Assembly: GCA_002239085.1 (NCBI GenBank)
Contig: MPNP01000006.1
Span: 1-64,000, forward strand
DNA: 64,000 nucleotides
Direction: 5' to 3'
From: Rhodobacteraceae bacterium bin131
GTDB taxonomy: Bacteria > Pseudomonadota > Alphaproteobacteria > Rhodobacterales > Rhodobacteraceae
Shown here: piece after piece, positions 21,835 through 32,103 of the stretch
Layout of the letters: each line of letters opens with the position of its first letter
Position numbering within the stretch: position 1 is the stretch's first letter
Notes under the pieces: model-generated
Told to the model about the DNA's origin: nothing
What the model saw: only the letters and a program-made list of their open reading frames with translations
The model's database searches: none
Program-made: the position numbers and the translations under genes

Positions 21835-23505
21835 ATGACTATACTAGCACGAGCACGTTCAGATATTGTCAAGATGCATGGCTATTCTTCGGCCCGCAAA
21901 TTGCAAACAAAAGCAAAGGGATTGGTTTACTTAGACGCAAATGAGTGTCCTTTTGAGCCCCTCGTTGGAAGTCAGAATTACTCTCGCTATCCCCTACAAC
22001 AACCCGAGGAACTCGTGCGAGCTCTTTGTGAACTTTATGATGTGAGCTCCCGCAACTTAATCATCGCACGCGGTGCCGATGAAGTCATTGATATCTTGGT
22101 GAGAACATTTTGTGTTCCATTCACAGATAATATTGTTGTCTGCCCTCCTACCTTTGCAATGTACCAGCATTCGGCAATCATTCATGGAATTGAAACAAGG
22201 AAAGTTCCTCTTACAGAAACGTTTTCGATTGACTTTGACGGAATTGTCAAAGCGAGTAATAGTGATACCAAACTCATTTTTGTCTGCTCTCCAAATAATC
22301 CTACAGCCAACCTTATGGACGCCGAGGCGGTCATGAGGCTTTGTCAGAAATTTTCGCATACCGCCCTTGTTGTTGTTGATGAAACTTACATTGAGTTTAG
22401 TGATTCACAAAGTTTCACGAGTAAAATAGAAGATTGCCACAACTTGGTGATTTTGCGAACACTATCAAAATCTTATGCTGCCGCGGGCTTAAGGTGTGGT
22501 GTCGGAATTGCCTTTTCGGAAGTTATCGCACTGCTCCTTAAATTGCTTCCCCCCTACCCCATTCCAGTTCCTGTCGTTCAAGCGGTGTGTCAGATACTCG
22601 CCCCCCATAATCGTGAACGAATCATCCATAAACGCAATGAACTTTTGCAAATTAAAGCTGAATATGTCCGTCAAATTGAAGAGATTGATGATGTCAAGGC
22701 AATCATTCCATCCCAAGCCAACTTTATTTTAGTGCGTGTCCATAACCGAACCGATTTCATATCCAAGTGCCTCAATGCGAACATTATCGTTCGCGACCAG
22801 TCACACCAGGAATGTCTTGAGGATTGTGTCCGGATTTCCATTGGCACTCGGACTGAAATGGATGCTTTAATCAATGCCCTAAAAGGGATCAAACCCAATC
22901 AATCCGAAAATCAGCGAGTTTCATTAATCACTCGGTCGACGAATGAAACACGCATTACGGCAAAAATCAATTTGGACACAAGCTCACCAGTTTCTGTTGA
23001 CACCGGGCATCCGTTTCTAGACCACATGCTTGAACAAGTCGCACGTCATGGTGCTTTTTCACTTGCGTTGGAGTGTCAGGGTGATTTGGATGTTGAAGCA
23101 CATCATACCATTGAGGATTGTGGAATTGTCTTGGGTAAAGCTTTAAATGATGCTCTTGGAGATAAATCAGGAATTGGTCGTTATGGTTCAGTTGAGTTAG
23201 TCACCCCCATGGATGAAGCCCAAGCAAATATCGCATTGGATCTAGGGGGACGGGCATTCCTTGCGTTTAAAGGAAATTTCCCAGATGCTTATGTGGGGAA
23301 CAAAAACAATCCACTCCCAATCGATATGATTGAACATATTTTTCGCTCAGTTGCTGATAATCTTCAATGTACATTGCACATCTCTGTCACAGGACAAAAC
23401 ACTCATCACATGGTTGAAACATGCTTTAAGGGGTTGGGCCGAGCTTTGCGTCAAGCCACCAAAATTCAAGGCAACGATCTCCCGAGTACCAAAGGAATGC
23501 TATGA
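21835..23505 (+). CDS. hisC-hisB: Fused histidinol-phosphate aminotransferase / imidazoleglycerol-phosphate dehydratase (HisC::HisB)
   Basis: One uninterrupted ORF; N-terminal HisC (LDANECPFEP, FVCSPNNPTANL, LRTLSKSYAAAGLRCG), C-terminal IGPD (TGHPFLDHMLEQVARHG, EAHHTIEDCGIVLGKAL, NTHHMVETCFKGLGRALRQA). Start set at ATG 21835; the ORF track opened at TTG 21832. Confidence 0.95.
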   Translation: MTILARARSDIVKMHGYSSARKLQTKAKGLVYLDANECPFEPLVGSQNYSRYPLQQPEELVRALCELYDVSSRNLIIARGADEVIDILVRTFCVPFTDNIVVCPPTFAMYQHSAIIHGIETRKVPLTETFSIDFDGIVKASNSDTKLIFVCSPNNPTANLMDAEAVMRLCQKFSHTALVVVDETYIEFSDSQSFTSKIEDCHNLVILRTLSKSYAAAGLRCGVGIAFSEVIALLLKLLPPYPIPVPVVQAVCQILAPHNRERIIHKRNELLQIKAEYVRQIEEIDDVKAIIPSQANFILVRVHNRTDFISKCLNANIIVRDQSHQECLEDCVRISIGTRTEMDALINALKGIKPNQSENQRVSLITRSTNETRITAKINLDTSSPVSVDTGHPFLDHMLEQVARHGAFSLALECQGDLDVEAHHTIEDCGIVLGKALNDALGDKSGIGRYGSVELVTPMDEAQANIALDLGGRAFLAFKGNFPDAYVGNKNNPLPIDMIEHIFRSVADNLQCTLHISVTGQNTHHMVETCFKGLGRALRQATKIQGNDLPSTKGML

Positions 23506-24098
23506 TTGCCGTCATTGATAGCTGTGGCTCCAACATGACTTCAGTTCTCTTTGCTCTTCAACGGCTGGGAGTTGAGTCCATCCTAACATCATGCCAAAAA
23601 GAAATAACGCGTGCAGACAAAGTTATTCTACCCGGCGTAGGAGCTTCTGACCATGCCATCGCAAGGCTTAAAGAAGACAATCTGATTGAATGTATTACGG
23701 CCTTAACCCAGCCTGTCCTCGGTATTTGTGTCGGAATGCAATTATTATTTTCGTATTCTGAGGAAGGGGAATCGTCACTATTGGATATTATTCCCGGGAC
23801 AATCAGGCATTTTACTCCTGAACCCAAAAAAGCCATACCTCATATGGGATGGAATAACGTTAAACTCGCCGAGAATAATCATCCATTAATTAAAGATATA
23901 CCCGAAAATAGCTATTTCTATTTTGTGCACAGCTATTTCCCACCCGTGAGTGAATTGACTATTGGTGAGTGTGAATATGGTGAGTGTTTTGCGGCTATAG
24001 TTGCTAAAGAGAACTTTATGGGGTGCCAGTTTCATCCTGAGCGGTCAAGTCAAAACGGGGCACAGATACTTAAGAATTTTGTTGAACTGTCCTTATGA
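23502..24098 (+). CDS. hisH: Imidazole glycerol phosphate synthase glutamine amidotransferase subunit
   Basis: DSCGSNMTSV, LGICVGMQLLF, QFHPERS; overlaps hisC-hisB by 4 nt. Confidence 0.96.
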   Translation: MIAVIDSCGSNMTSVLFALQRLGVESILTSCQKEITRADKVILPGVGASDHAIARLKEDNLIECITALTQPVLGICVGMQLLFSYSEEGESSLLDIIPGTIRHFTPEPKKAIPHMGWNNVKLAENNHPLIKDIPENSYFYFVHSYFPPVSELTIGECEYGECFAAIVAKENFMGCQFHPERSSQNGAQILKNFVELSL

Positions 24099-24829
24099 TT
24101 GTATACCCAGCTATTGATTTGATGAATGGGGAATGTGTTCGCCTGTATAAAGGGAACTTTGCCCAGAAAACCACCTATAGCAAATCACCTGATGACATTG
24201 CCCAAGGATTTCGTCAGGAAGGGTCGCAATGGTTACATTTAATTGACCTTGATGGTGCGCTTGAACCAAAAAAGCGACAACTTAAAACTATTCAGCAAAT
24301 TATTCGTTCAAGTCACTTAAATGTTCAGACCGGGGGAGGCATAAGGTCCGAAGACGATGTCTCTCAATTAATTAAAGCGGGAGCAAGTCGGGTCATTATT
24401 GGTTCACTGGCCACCAAAGAAATTGATCATGTAAAATATATCATAGGCAAATATGGCAGTGAAAAAATTTGCCTCGCCGCAGATGTGCAATTCCAACACA
24501 ATGACTATTATGTTGCTTTTTCAGGATGGCAGGAACACAGTAAAATCACCCTAAAATCATTGATTCGTGAATACCTTCCAGCTGGTCTTAAACATGTGTT
24601 GTGCACAGACATTTCACTTGATGGCACCCTCGAAGGTTGCAATCTTGAGCTCTATAACACAATCCAAAAAACATTTTCTGAAATTGACTTTCAAGCTTCA
24701 GGGGGAGTCGCTTCTTTGGATGACCTAAGGCAATTAAAAACCGCGGGTGTTATCGTAGGGAAAGCACTGTATGAAGGTGCATTTAGCCTCAAGGAGGCAC
24801 TGGAAGTCGTATGCTCACAAAGCGCATAA
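24095..24829 (+). CDS. hisA: 1-(5-phosphoribosyl)-5-[(5-phosphoribosylamino)methylideneamino]imidazole-4-carboxamide isomerase
   Basis: [50 protein letters not shown]. Confidence 0.96.
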   Translation: MIVYPAIDLMNGECVRLYKGNFAQKTTYSKSPDDIAQGFRQEGSQWLHLIDLDGALEPKKRQLKTIQQIIRSSHLNVQTGGGIRSEDDVSQLIKAGASRVIIGSLATKEIDHVKYIIGKYGSEKICLAADVQFQHNDYYVAFSGWQEHSKITLKSLIREYLPAGLKHVLCTDISLDGTLEGCNLELYNTIQKTFSEIDFQASGGVASLDDLRQLKTAGVIVGKALYEGAFSLKEALEVVCSQSA

Positions 24830-25578
24830 TTCCATGTCTTGACGTTAAGGATGGACGCGTTGTCAAAGGAGTCCGGTTTAGAAACCACAAGGACATGGGC
24901 GATATCATTGAACACGCTGAACGCTATGCGAGTGAAGGTGCTGATGAGTTGGTATTTTATGATATAACCGCAAGCAGTGATGGGCGAGTCGTTGATAAGC
25001 AATGGATTAAGAAAGTTGCTAAAGTCATTGATATTCCGTTTTGCGTTGCAGGTGGAATTCGTTCAGTTGAAGATGCACGGAAAGTTCTCGGTGACGGAGC
25101 CGATAAAATATCAGTTAATTCTCCTGCCTTGGAAAAACCAGAATTTATATCTGAACTCGCTCATATATTTGGTACACAATGCGTTGTCGTTGGAATTGAT
25201 AGCCTTCAAGAAGGAAATCATTATGTTGTGAATCAATATACTGGAGATGAAACCAAAACGATTATAACCAGCCGCCATACCGTGCCATGGGCCCAGGAAG
25301 TTCAGGAGTTAGGAGCCGGCGAAATAGTCCTCAACTGTATGAATCAAGACGGCGTACGTCAAGGATATGACATTCAGCAACTTCTAGCCATTATGAAAGT
25401 TGTCCGTATTCCTGTCATTGCTTCAGGTGGAGCTGGTGAAATGAAACACTTCGCACAAGTATTTGCTTGTGCTGATGTTTCTGGAGCACTCGCAGCCTCA
25501 GTGTTTCACACCCAACACATTCATATTGGTGACTTGAAGCACTATTTGAAAAATCATGATGTGGAAGTTCGATTATGA
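24811..25578 (+). CDS. hisF: Imidazole glycerol phosphate synthase cyclase subunit
   Basis: [42 protein letters not shown]; overlaps the hisA 3' end by 19 nt. Confidence 0.97.
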   Translation: MLTKRIIPCLDVKDGRVVKGVRFRNHKDMGDIIEHAERYASEGADELVFYDITASSDGRVVDKQWIKKVAKVIDIPFCVAGGIRSVEDARKVLGDGADKISVNSPALEKPEFISELAHIFGTQCVVVGIDSLQEGNHYVVNQYTGDETKTIITSRHTVPWAQEVQELGAGEIVLNCMNQDGVRQGYDIQQLLAIMKVVRIPVIASGGAGEMKHFAQVFACADVSGALAASVFHTQHIHIGDLKHYLKNHDVEVRL

Positions 25579-26192
25579 CTATTGCACAACAAATAAATTG
25601 GGAAAAAGTATCGGGGTTGATTCCGGCCATTGTTCAGGACGCCAACGACCTCCGCATTTTGATGTTGGGGTTTATGAACCGAGAAGCCCTAGAACAAACG
25701 GTCGATACTGGTCGGGTAACTTTTTTTTCACGAAGCCGGCAAACGCTATGGACCAAAGGTGACACTTCAGGAAACTTTCTTGACTTAGTTAGTCTTGAAG
25801 TGGACTGTGATGGCGATACGATTCTTATCAAAGCACATCCCCAAGGGCCCGTTTGTCATACGGGTACGTCAACATGTTTTAATGATGAATTGGGGCAACC
25901 TTTAATGTTTCTGAACCGTTTGGAACGGCTCATTAAAACGCGCAATCAAAAACGGCCAGAAGGAAGTTATACAACGACTCTTTTTAATAAAGGGGCATAC
26001 AAAATAGCTCAAAAAGTTGGTGAAGAAGGTGTGGAGTTGGCATTGGCAAAAGTCAAAGAGGATCGATCGGAAATCCTTAACGAAGCCGCTGACTTGATGT
26101 TTCATATAATGGTCCTATTAGAGAGCAGTGGGCTAGGTCTTGACGAAGTCAGCAGAGTTTTAGCAGAGCGCTTTAAAGAATCAAAAAGGTGA
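25575..26192 (+). CDS. hisIE: Bifunctional phosphoribosyl-AMP cyclohydrolase / phosphoribosyl-ATP pyrophosphohydrolase
   Basis: HisI domain ([28 protein letters not shown]) fused to HisE domain ([30 protein letters not shown]). Confidence 0.96.
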   Translation: MTIAQQINWEKVSGLIPAIVQDANDLRILMLGFMNREALEQTVDTGRVTFFSRSRQTLWTKGDTSGNFLDLVSLEVDCDGDTILIKAHPQGPVCHTGTSTCFNDELGQPLMFLNRLERLIKTRNQKRPEGSYTTTLFNKGAYKIAQKVGEEGVELALAKVKEDRSEILNEAADLMFHIMVLLESSGLGLDEVSRVLAERFKESKR

Positions 26193-26368
26193 GCGACTTT
26201 ACCGGCTCAATACAATCCCCAAATAGTAACAGTCAGAAAAGTCGGGTATTGTCTGACAGGCGTTCGCTAGTGGTAAAAAAGAAACTTGGTCAGATTATTT
26301 CCAATTTTCAGCTATTGGGAACAGGAATAATCCGACAATCATCCCCGATACAGATTGGAATACAATGG

Positions 26369-26388
26369 TTATGCCGATAACGGCATAA
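26369..26388. terminator. Hairpin downstream of the his operon (possible terminator)
   Basis: TTATGCCG-ATAA-CGGCATAA: 8-bp perfect stem with 4-nt loop; no clear T tract. Confidence 0.3.
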
Positions 26389-26660
26389 ATGTGGTAAACA
26401 GCACTTCCATATCATCAAGTTGTTGTCAAGGAGACGTTTGACTCATGTTCGTTCCTTGAAGAATTGTTGCATTGATGACGAATCAGGCCTTTTTATGAAA
26501 AAATCAAATTTTAAACTAACCTTGATCGCGTGGTAGCAAATCAAAACCCTGTATTGCAAAGATTTTGATAACTATTTTTGTATTTTTGAGCGGACAATAA
26601 ATATTTTTTGAAATGTCACCAAAGTGTGTACGGCCATAATTTTCGTCGTCAATTGCACAA

Positions 26661-27089
26661 TTAATTCGAGTTTGAATTTGATGCTTCGGCCATGCATCCG
26701 ACACAAATTATGTATCCGTCAGGATCGGTAAAATATATTTCCTCCATTCCATACCACTGGATGAAAGGTCCTTTGAGAATTTGATCAGGAGATAGATGGG
26801 GACATACTTCTGATGGTCTGATATTACGAAAATAAATCGTGCCTTGGGGCTGAGTTGCGGGCATTTCATTAATCATAGGGAGTTCGTCAATTAAACTTGT
26901 TCTTGTTTGAAGCATTAAACTAGCGTTATCTCGCCGCATGAGAGCAAATACCCCTTGAAGGGGGTCTTGCGTTAATGCTTTGTCTCTGTTAATTATAAAT
27001 TCAATATCCAACCCAACGACTTGTGAATAAAACTTGAGAGAAGTATTTAGATTCTCAACCATTAAATTGGGAATTATCTCAAGGGTCAT
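26661..27089 (-). CDS. Glyoxalase/bleomycin-resistance (VOC) superfamily protein
   Basis: IIPNLMVENLNTSLKFYSQVVGLDIEF ... EEIYFTDPDGYIICVG; start uncertain (ORF opens at 27116). Confidence 0.75.
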   Translation of the reverse strand: MTLEIIPNLMVENLNTSLKFYSQVVGLDIEFIINRDKALTQDPLQGVFALMRRDNASLMLQTRTSLIDELPMINEMPATQPQGTIYFRNIRPSEVCPHLSPDQILKGPFIQWYGMEEIYFTDPDGYIICVGCMAEASNSNSN

Positions 27090-27247
27090 GGCATCTTTAT
27101 ATTTTTTGCTATTCACTTATAATCTAATCTGAACAAAAAACTAATACTGTTTCAAATGTTTTGATAATGATACGCTTTATAAGTTGTATTGTATTTGATT
27201 GATCAACACAATGGAATAAGAAGAATTTTTTAGTAAATATTCGTACC

Positions 27248-27637
27248 ATGGCATATTCGAACTCCAAGCGCCCTCTTTCGCCTCATGCAACCATTTATAG
27301 GTGGCCTTTGAATGCCATAATGTCAATTTTACATCGTATTACGGGTGTTGGCCTAGTTTTGAGCGCTGTCCTAATTGTTTGGGTGTTTGTTGCAGCGGCA
27401 ACTTCAGAGCGGTACTACAATTTCACTTCTTGGATCGTTTCATCCTTTATCGTTGACCTTATCCTGTTTGGAAGTTTAGTTGCCTTTTGGTTTCATTACT
27501 TCAATGGAATCAGGCATTTATTTTGGGATATTGGATTGAGTTTCGAAGAACGTAATATCAAGATTTCCGCTTATCTTGGAATCGTTGGTACAGTCGTTAT
27601 GAGTCTTCTCAGTATTGTCTATATTTGGTTATATTAG
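27248..27637 (+). CDS. sdhC: Succinate dehydrogenase cytochrome b556 subunit
   Basis: RPLSPHATIYRWPLNAIMSILHRITGVGL, HYFNGIRHLFWD. Confidence 0.95.
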   Translation: MAYSNSKRPLSPHATIYRWPLNAIMSILHRITGVGLVLSAVLIVWVFVAAATSERYYNFTSWIVSSFIVDLILFGSLVAFWFHYFNGIRHLFWDIGLSFEERNIKISAYLGIVGTVVMSLLSIVYIWLY

Positions 27638-27638
27638 G

Positions 27639-28025
27639 ATGAAGTTTCGTACTGATTTAAGTAGGGTAAAGGGTTTAGGGTCATCCAAAGATGGAACTCA
27701 TCATTGGTGGTATCAACGATTAACCGCAATTGCACTGCTTCCATTAACAATTTTGTTTTTGATCCCTTTCATAAGGGCATTCGGGTCAGATCACGGTGAA
27801 TTTATTGCCATTTATTCACATATCGGTAATGCGATTATTGCTATCTTGTTTTTTATTGTTGCCTTTACCCATTTGCGGATGGGACTACAAGTTGTCATTG
27901 AGGACTATTCGCACTCAAAAGGATGGAAAACTGTTCTGCTTGTATCCAACTGGCTCTTTTGCTGGGGATTAATGATCGCAGCAACTTTTGCAATTCTTCG
28001 TATCTCTTTAAGTTTTGTCATATAA
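27639..28025 (+). CDS. sdhD: Succinate dehydrogenase membrane anchor subunit
   Basis: KGLGSSKDGTHHWWYQRLTAIALLPL; between sdhC and sdhA. Confidence 0.92.
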   Translation: MKFRTDLSRVKGLGSSKDGTHHWWYQRLTAIALLPLTILFLIPFIRAFGSDHGEFIAIYSHIGNAIIAILFFIVAFTHLRMGLQVVIEDYSHSKGWKTVLLVSNWLFCWGLMIAATFAILRISLSFVI

Positions 28026-28034
28026 GAGTGAGCC

Positions 28035-29837
28035 ATGTCACGCTATGAAATAGTTAATCACACATTTGATGTTGTCGTGGTTGGAGCTGGTGGTGCGGGC
28101 TTAAGAGCCACTCTAGGAATGGTTGAACAGGGATTAAAGACCGCGTGTATTACGAAAGTGTTTCCGACACGTTCACATACCGTTGCTGCTCAGGGAGGTA
28201 TTGCCGGTGCACTTGCCAATATGGGACCTGACAGCTGGCAGTGGCATCTTTATGACAGTGTTAAGGGGTCAGATTGGCTCGGTGATAATGACGCAATGGA
28301 ATATTTGGCACGTGAAGCATCTCGTGCGATTTACGAACTTGAACATTATGGGGTACCCTTCAGTCGTACAGCGAATGGTCAAATTTATCAAAGACCTTTT
28401 GGTGGTCATACCACCGAATTTGGTGAAGGCCCACCTGTTCAAAGAACCTGTGCAGCCGCGGATCGAACAGGACATGCTATTCTTCATACCCTCTATGGAC
28501 AATCATTAAAGCGAAAGGCTGAATTTTTTATTGAATACTTTGCCCTTGATTTGATTATGTCCCCCGATGGAGCGTGCCAAGGTGTTGTCGCTTGGAACCT
28601 TGAAGAGGGTACTCTTCATAAATTCTCGGCCAATATGGTTGTTCTTGCAACTGGTGGTTATGGAAGATCATACTTTTCAGCTACATCTGCTCATACCTGT
28701 ACTGGAGATGGTAACGGGCTTGCTGCTCGAGCGGGTTTATCCTTACAGGATATGGAGTTTGTTCAGTTTCACCCGACAGGTATTTATGGTGCAGGGGTCC
28801 TGATTACCGAAGGGGCACGAGGTGAAGGTGGATATCTTACCAATTCCGAAGGTGAGCGCTTCATGGAGCGCTATGCTCCAACTTACAAGGATTTAGCAAG
28901 CCGTGATGTTGTTTCACGGTGCATGACAATGGAAATTCGTGAAGGAAGAGGAGTCGGGGCTAGCAAAGATCATATTCATCTTCACTTGAGTCATATTCCC
29001 GCTGACGTTCTTTCCGAGCGCTTGCCTGGAATTACAGAATCGGCCAAAGTATTTGCCGGAGTTGATGTGACCCGTCAACCCATTCCAGTATTACCGACAG
29101 TCCATTACAATATGGGGGGAATTCCAACCAACTACTGGGGAGAGGTTATCAATCCCGATGCCGGGGCCGATGCCATCCAGCCTGGTTTAATGTCAGTGGG
29201 AGAAGCTGCTTGTGCATCGGTTCATGGTGCCAACCGATTAGGCTCAAACTCATTAACTGACCTCGTTGTATTCGGAAGAGCTGCCGCTATTCGTACTGGT
29301 CAGATAATACAACCGCAGCAGTTCGTTGAACCGGGAGATGCAAAAGCGGTTGAAACGATTATTGAACGATTTGACACAATGCGACATGCGAACGGGAGCA
29401 CTCCTACCGCACACATTAGACTCCAAATGCAAAAAGTGATGCAGGAATATGCCGCTGTCTTTAGAAGCGAAGAGACCTTAGCAAAGGGGGTTAAGGAAAT
29501 GATTGAACTTACCAAAACCCTAAAAGATGTAAAGGTTACTGATCGCTCAATGATTTGGAATTCAGACTTGATGGAAACCCTTGAGTTAGCGAATTTAATG
29601 ATTTCCTCTCTTGCTACAGTGAGTTCTGCCCATGCTCGTAAAGAAAGCAGGGGGGCTCATGCCCATGAAGATTATCCTGAACGTGATGACGTCAATTGGC
29701 GCAAGCATTCACTCGTCAAGGTTGATGAACATACCTTTAAAATCAATTATCGACCAGTTCATGACACTCTCTTGGTTCCACAAGAAGATGGTGGTATGGA
29801 CCCAAGCATTATCGCACCAAAGAAAAGAGTTTATTAA
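28035..29837 (+). CDS. sdhA: Succinate dehydrogenase flavoprotein subunit
   Basis: 600 aa; [51 protein letters not shown]. Confidence 0.98.
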   Translation: MSRYEIVNHTFDVVVVGAGGAGLRATLGMVEQGLKTACITKVFPTRSHTVAAQGGIAGALANMGPDSWQWHLYDSVKGSDWLGDNDAMEYLAREASRAIYELEHYGVPFSRTANGQIYQRPFGGHTTEFGEGPPVQRTCAAADRTGHAILHTLYGQSLKRKAEFFIEYFALDLIMSPDGACQGVVAWNLEEGTLHKFSANMVVLATGGYGRSYFSATSAHTCTGDGNGLAARAGLSLQDMEFVQFHPTGIYGAGVLITEGARGEGGYLTNSEGERFMERYAPTYKDLASRDVVSRCMTMEIREGRGVGASKDHIHLHLSHIPADVLSERLPGITESAKVFAGVDVTRQPIPVLPTVHYNMGGIPTNYWGEVINPDAGADAIQPGLMSVGEAACASVHGANRLGSNSLTDLVVFGRAAAIRTGQIIQPQQFVEPGDAKAVETIIERFDTMRHANGSTPTAHIRLQMQKVMQEYAAVFRSEETLAKGVKEMIELTKTLKDVKVTDRSMIWNSDLMETLELANLMISSLATVSSAHARKESRGAHAHEDYPERDDVNWRKHSLVKVDEHTFKINYRPVHDTLLVPQEDGGMDPSIIAPKKRVY

Positions 29838-29838
29838 A

Positions 29839-30066
29839 ATGAAATTACTTCGCTTTTTACTTGTTTGTTTCCCTATTGTTGTTCTTATAAGTTGTTCAAC
29901 GCCCCCACCAGTTGAGAGAGAACCTTGCGAAGAAAATGAACCCAAGGTCAAGACCACCGGTACGATGAAGATGGGGGTCAATAATCATGGCGATGCTATT
30001 GGCGAATATTCAATCGGCATTGGCGTTTCAACTATTTTGGGGCAGTCGGAAAATTCAAAATGTTGA
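29839..30066 (+). CDS. Small predicted lipoprotein encoded between sdhA and sdhB
   Basis: ATG 1 nt after the sdhA stop; MKLLRFLLVCFPIVVLISC signal peptide with lipobox, then TGTMKMGVNNHGDAIGEYSIGIGVSTILG. Confidence 0.75.
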   Translation: MKLLRFLLVCFPIVVLISCSTPPPVEREPCEENEPKVKTTGTMKMGVNNHGDAIGEYSIGIGVSTILGQSENSKC

Positions 30067-30096
30067 AGAATGATTAGAGAATTTGGAGGTGAATAA

Positions 30097-30876
30097 ATGG
30101 TTGAATTAAGATTACCGAAGAATTCACGGATTCAGGTTGGAAAAACTTGGCCCAAGCCAGAAATTAAAGGACGACTTGGCACTTTCAAAGTGTATCGTTG
30201 GGATCCCGAACAAGCTGACAATCCGAGAATAGACACTTATTTCCTTGATTTAGACGATTGTGGACCCATGGTTCTGGATGCAATCATCAAAATCAAAAAT
30301 ACAATTGACCCAACTTTAACCTTTCGCCGATCATGTCGGGAAGGAATTTGTGGATCATGTTCCATGAATATTGACGGCGAAAATTCACTAGCTTGTATCA
30401 AGGAAATCAATCCTAAGGGAAAACCAATCAAAATATATCCTCTTCCCCATTTGCATGTCGTCAAGGACTTGATTCCAGATCTCACCCAGTTTTATGCTCA
30501 ACATGCGGCTATCATGCCTTGGTTGGCGACTTCAACCCCTGACCCGGGAACTGAGTGGAAGCAATCGCCAAATGATCGAAAAAAGCTTGATGGACTATAT
30601 GAATGTGTGATGTGTGCTTGCTGTTCAACATCCTGTCCGAGCTATTGGTGGAATAGTGACCGCTATATGGGACCTGCTGCTTTGCTTCACGCTTACCGTT
30701 GGATTGTTGATAGCCGTGATGAAAATCGTGGAGAACGACTTGATGAACTTGAGGACCCGTTTCGATTATACCGGTGCCACACAATACTTAACTGCACTAA
30801 AAGCTGTCCAAAAGGATTAAACCCAGCAAAGGCCATTGCCGAAATCAAAAAGTTGATGCACGAAAGAATCACCTAA
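30097..30876 (+). CDS. sdhB: Succinate dehydrogenase iron-sulfur subunit
   Basis: [49 protein letters not shown]. Confidence 0.98.
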   Translation: MVELRLPKNSRIQVGKTWPKPEIKGRLGTFKVYRWDPEQADNPRIDTYFLDLDDCGPMVLDAIIKIKNTIDPTLTFRRSCREGICGSCSMNIDGENSLACIKEINPKGKPIKIYPLPHLHVVKDLIPDLTQFYAQHAAIMPWLATSTPDPGTEWKQSPNDRKKLDGLYECVMCACCSTSCPSYWWNSDRYMGPAALLHAYRWIVDSRDENRGERLDELEDPFRLYRCHTILNCTKSCPKGLNPAKAIAEIKKLMHERIT

Positions 30877-31469
30877 CACTTTATTGGTTCTCACTCGGCC
30901 TTGTAAATCGGTAGATTAATCACACAATTGTGAACTCATTGTCCTCCAACGAGTCGTATGAGTCCGACCAGGTTTGAGTTCAATAGAAAGCCCATTTGCA
31001 GAACTGTTAACCATAATTCCGTCAATTTGATTAAGGAATTGCCTCCGAGTTGTTCTATTGCTACTGGTTTTGGATTTGATCTGCCAACAAACTTCCAGAC
31101 CCAGCGAATGCAGTTTAAATCGTCTTAATATTTGGATTTAGGAATTGCTCAACAGAAAATGTATAACTTCACATTAATTTAAGAAAAATTACTTGATTAT
31201 TGTTCAAAACTTTGGTAGAATATCTGTTTGCCCCATGCGCCAAAAAGTGTGACGTTTTGAAACGCATCTCAAGGGTTTTAGAAAGTATTCCCTTGTGCGT
31301 GCTAGGGGTATTTGTGAGATATTTGGAAGAATAATTGGGGATCAAGCCATAGCGATTATTGTGAGGCATTTACCCTAAATTCTTGCGACATTATTCTATT
31401 GAATAATTGACAACGGTATCTCCAAATCAAAAACAGAATTGCGTAGAAAGTAAATTACAGGTTATTGGA

Positions 31470-32009
31470 ATGTATAGAAGAAAAGTAAGTGGATATATGG
31501 TCGGTGCTAAAGTTGTTTATCCATCTCATGGAGTGGGTGAAATTAAAGAAATTATCTCCCAGACGGTTGATAAACAAACAGTTGAAATGTTCAAAATTTA
31601 TTTTGATAGTGACGGCTTAACTCTTCGCATCCCAACAGACCGTGTATCTCAAGATGGGTTACGGAAAATTACCAGCGAAGAAGAGCTTGATAAAGCACTC
31701 ACTGTGCTTAAAGGACGTGCCAAAGTAAAAAAATCTATGTGGTCTCGCCGAGCCGTTGAATATGACCAAAAGATTAACTCTGGCGATATCATTCAACTTG
31801 TTGAGGTCGTTCGTGACCTCCATAAACGGGACCCTAACAAAGATCAGTCTTACTCGGAGCGACAACTATATGAGTCTGCTTACAATCGCCTTGCTCGGGA
31901 AATTTCTGCGGTTCGTGAAATAACTGTTGTTGAGGCCAAGGAAGTGATTGTTGGTAATCTGAAACCCAAAAGGAGCCAAAAAAACATCAGCCAAGAGATT
32001 GCTGCTTAG
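31470..32009 (+). CDS. carD: CarD family transcriptional regulator
   Basis: YMVGAKVVYPSHGVGEIKEI, DRVSQDGLRKI, MWSRRAVEYDQKINSGD; start chosen at internal Met (ORF opens at 31407). Confidence 0.92.
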   Translation: MYRRKVSGYMVGAKVVYPSHGVGEIKEIISQTVDKQTVEMFKIYFDSDGLTLRIPTDRVSQDGLRKITSEEELDKALTVLKGRAKVKKSMWSRRAVEYDQKINSGDIIQLVEVVRDLHKRDPNKDQSYSERQLYESAYNRLAREISAVREITVVEAKEVIVGNLKPKRSQKNISQEIAA

Positions 32010-32062
32010 AGCAATCAACAGAACTCTAGCGAGCACCAATTCTCACTATAGAAATTGCTTTA

Positions 32063-32087
32063 CGGCAGTGATTCCTGATCACTGCCG
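32063..32087. terminator. Perfect 10-bp hairpin between convergent genes (possible bidirectional terminator)
   Basis: CGGCAGTGAT-TCCTG-ATCACTGCCG between the carD 3' end and the lipoprotein gene 3' end. Confidence 0.45.
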
Positions 32088-32103
32088 ATGAATATAAGTT
32101 GAA

